From: B21-G16 sp003644825 [NCBI: Candidatus Zhuqueibacterota bacterium]
GTDB taxonomy: Bacteria > SM23-31 > B21-G16
Assembly (NCBI GenBank): GCA_003644825.1
Contig: QNDJ01000066.1
Coordinates: forward strand, 1-7,309
Direction: 5' to 3'
Length of the DNA: 7,309 nt
Positions 6,731-7,309 of this stretch are shown piece after piece (positions within the stretch are counted from its first letter, which is position 1; each line of letters opens with the position of its first letter). The notes beneath the pieces were generated by a model, which ran no database searches, was not told the origin of the DNA, and was given only the letters and a program-made list of their open reading frames with translations. The translations under genes were made by a program, and so were the position numbers.

Positions 6731-7309
6731 CTATTCATTCGGATATCGTTTGCTGTCAATAACGGCACTTTCTAGTTCCCAGTAATCTGTAGAAATCCAT
6801 CCTCCTCCTTTTTTGCAAAATATACATCCTACATCTTGAGCAAGATATTCAAGATAAAACATTTCTTTATGAGGTATAAACATTACAAATAAACAATTAT
6901 CAAATTTTCCAGCAGGAACAATGAAACTATAAGGTTTTATTGTACCATTCCATGTTAAACCTCCATTAGAATAAAATTGCCATCCTTTATTTACAAAATC
7001 ATATCTACAATTTCCCTTCTTTCAGTTAATAATAGCTGCACTATTTGGTCTTTTTTACTATCATATCTCAGCCTTATAAATCCTTTATTAAACCAAAAGC
7101 TATTATCAATCCATCGGTCAAAGATATAATATTCTTTATTTAGCAGTTTAGCTTTTTTTATTATTTTAATGCTTATTCTCTGGGTGTCGGTTGAGGTTAT
7201 ACTTATATAATTCCACGTATCACCGACATGCATTGGAAAGTAATTAGCCTGTAATTCTGGTCCAAATAGACTTTTTATGCAAGAAAGAAAAAGAAAAGAT
7301 AAAAGAAAA
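6731..7309 (-). pseudogene. Lipoprotein gene copy B, frameshifted, 5' end outside
   Basis: The frame enters from the right edge inside a lipoprotein signal peptide (FLLSFLFLSC, lipidated Cys codon 7281-7279), so the start codon is beyond 7309. The first segment contains NYFPMHVGDTWNYISITSTD and FDRWIDNSFWFNKGFIRLRY and stops at TAA 6993-6991. The homologous continuation is in the -1 frame: RYDFVNKGWQFYSNGG, FIVPAGKFDNCLFVMFIPHK, EYLAQDVGCIFCKKGGGW and YWELESAVIDSKRYP, ending at TAG 6733-6731. The second frame is open only below 7022, so the shift lies between about 6994 and 7021. A single missing base after EIV would give EIVRYDF, matching EIYLRYAF in copy A. No programmed slippery heptamer is seen. 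Apart from this one lesion the gene looks healthy, so it is a recent mutation, a sequencing or assembly error, or a switchable gene. It ends 15 bp before copy A begins. It would encode an outer-envelope lipoprotein of unknown function, roughly 200 residues long. Confidence 0.8.

Noticed and set aside
7000-7024. Programmed -1 frameshifting in copy B
   Set aside because: The direction would fit, but no X_XXY_YYZ heptamer in the zero frame and no obvious downstream stem was found, so a mutation or sequencing error is simpler.
6991-7233. Stand-alone 80-aa minus-strand gene starting MHVGDTWNY
   Set aside because: The frame continues upstream without a stop through a lipobox to the window edge, and its natural continuation is in another frame. 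It is the middle of lipoprotein copy B, not a separate small gene.

Overview
This is an AT-rich bacterial chromosome segment. It has classical Sec signal peptides, a lipobox and an envelope-protein repertoire (DUF4159, DUF4175-like, a TPR exporter-type protein, and 'VPAGxF..C' lipoproteins). That repertoire is typical of uncultivated FCB-group or WOR-3/Cloacimonadota-like Gram-negative bacteria. The lineage is an inference from protein style only; there is no rRNA or tRNA in the window.

Layout, left to right. Positions 1-1516 (minus) carry the first 505 codons of a secreted TPR protein whose 3' end lies outside the window. A 114-bp divergent promoter region (1517-1630) separates it from a small plus-strand gene (1631-1963, TTG start, good Shine-Dalgarno). 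That gene encodes a single-pass membrane protein with a helical tail. It converges on a very large minus-strand gene (1965-5387, 1140 aa, DUF4175-like), and the two stop codons are one base apart inside the loop of a perfect 8-bp inverted repeat. The large gene lies 4 bp downstream of a DUF4159 gene (5392-6051) in an apparent translationally coupled pair. From about 6152 to the right edge are two tandem, diverged copies of a small lipoprotein gene. The left copy is a multi-lesion pseudogene. The right copy is entered from outside the window and carries one frameshift.

How the genes may work together. DUF4159 and DUF4175-like genes are commonly found together, often near MoxR ATPase, DUF58 and von Willebrand factor A genes. 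No MoxR, DUF58 or vWA gene is present here. All intact products are predicted to be membrane-bound or exported: a TPR scaffold, a DUF4159 amidotransferase-fold protein, and a large inner-membrane protein with about 950 periplasmic residues (Ig-like modules, then a long helical rod). An envelope-assembly or envelope-stress module is a reasonable guess, but no biochemical function can be assigned from sequence. The lipoprotein pair looks like a decaying accessory family next to it. No mobile element, CRISPR array or phage gene was seen.
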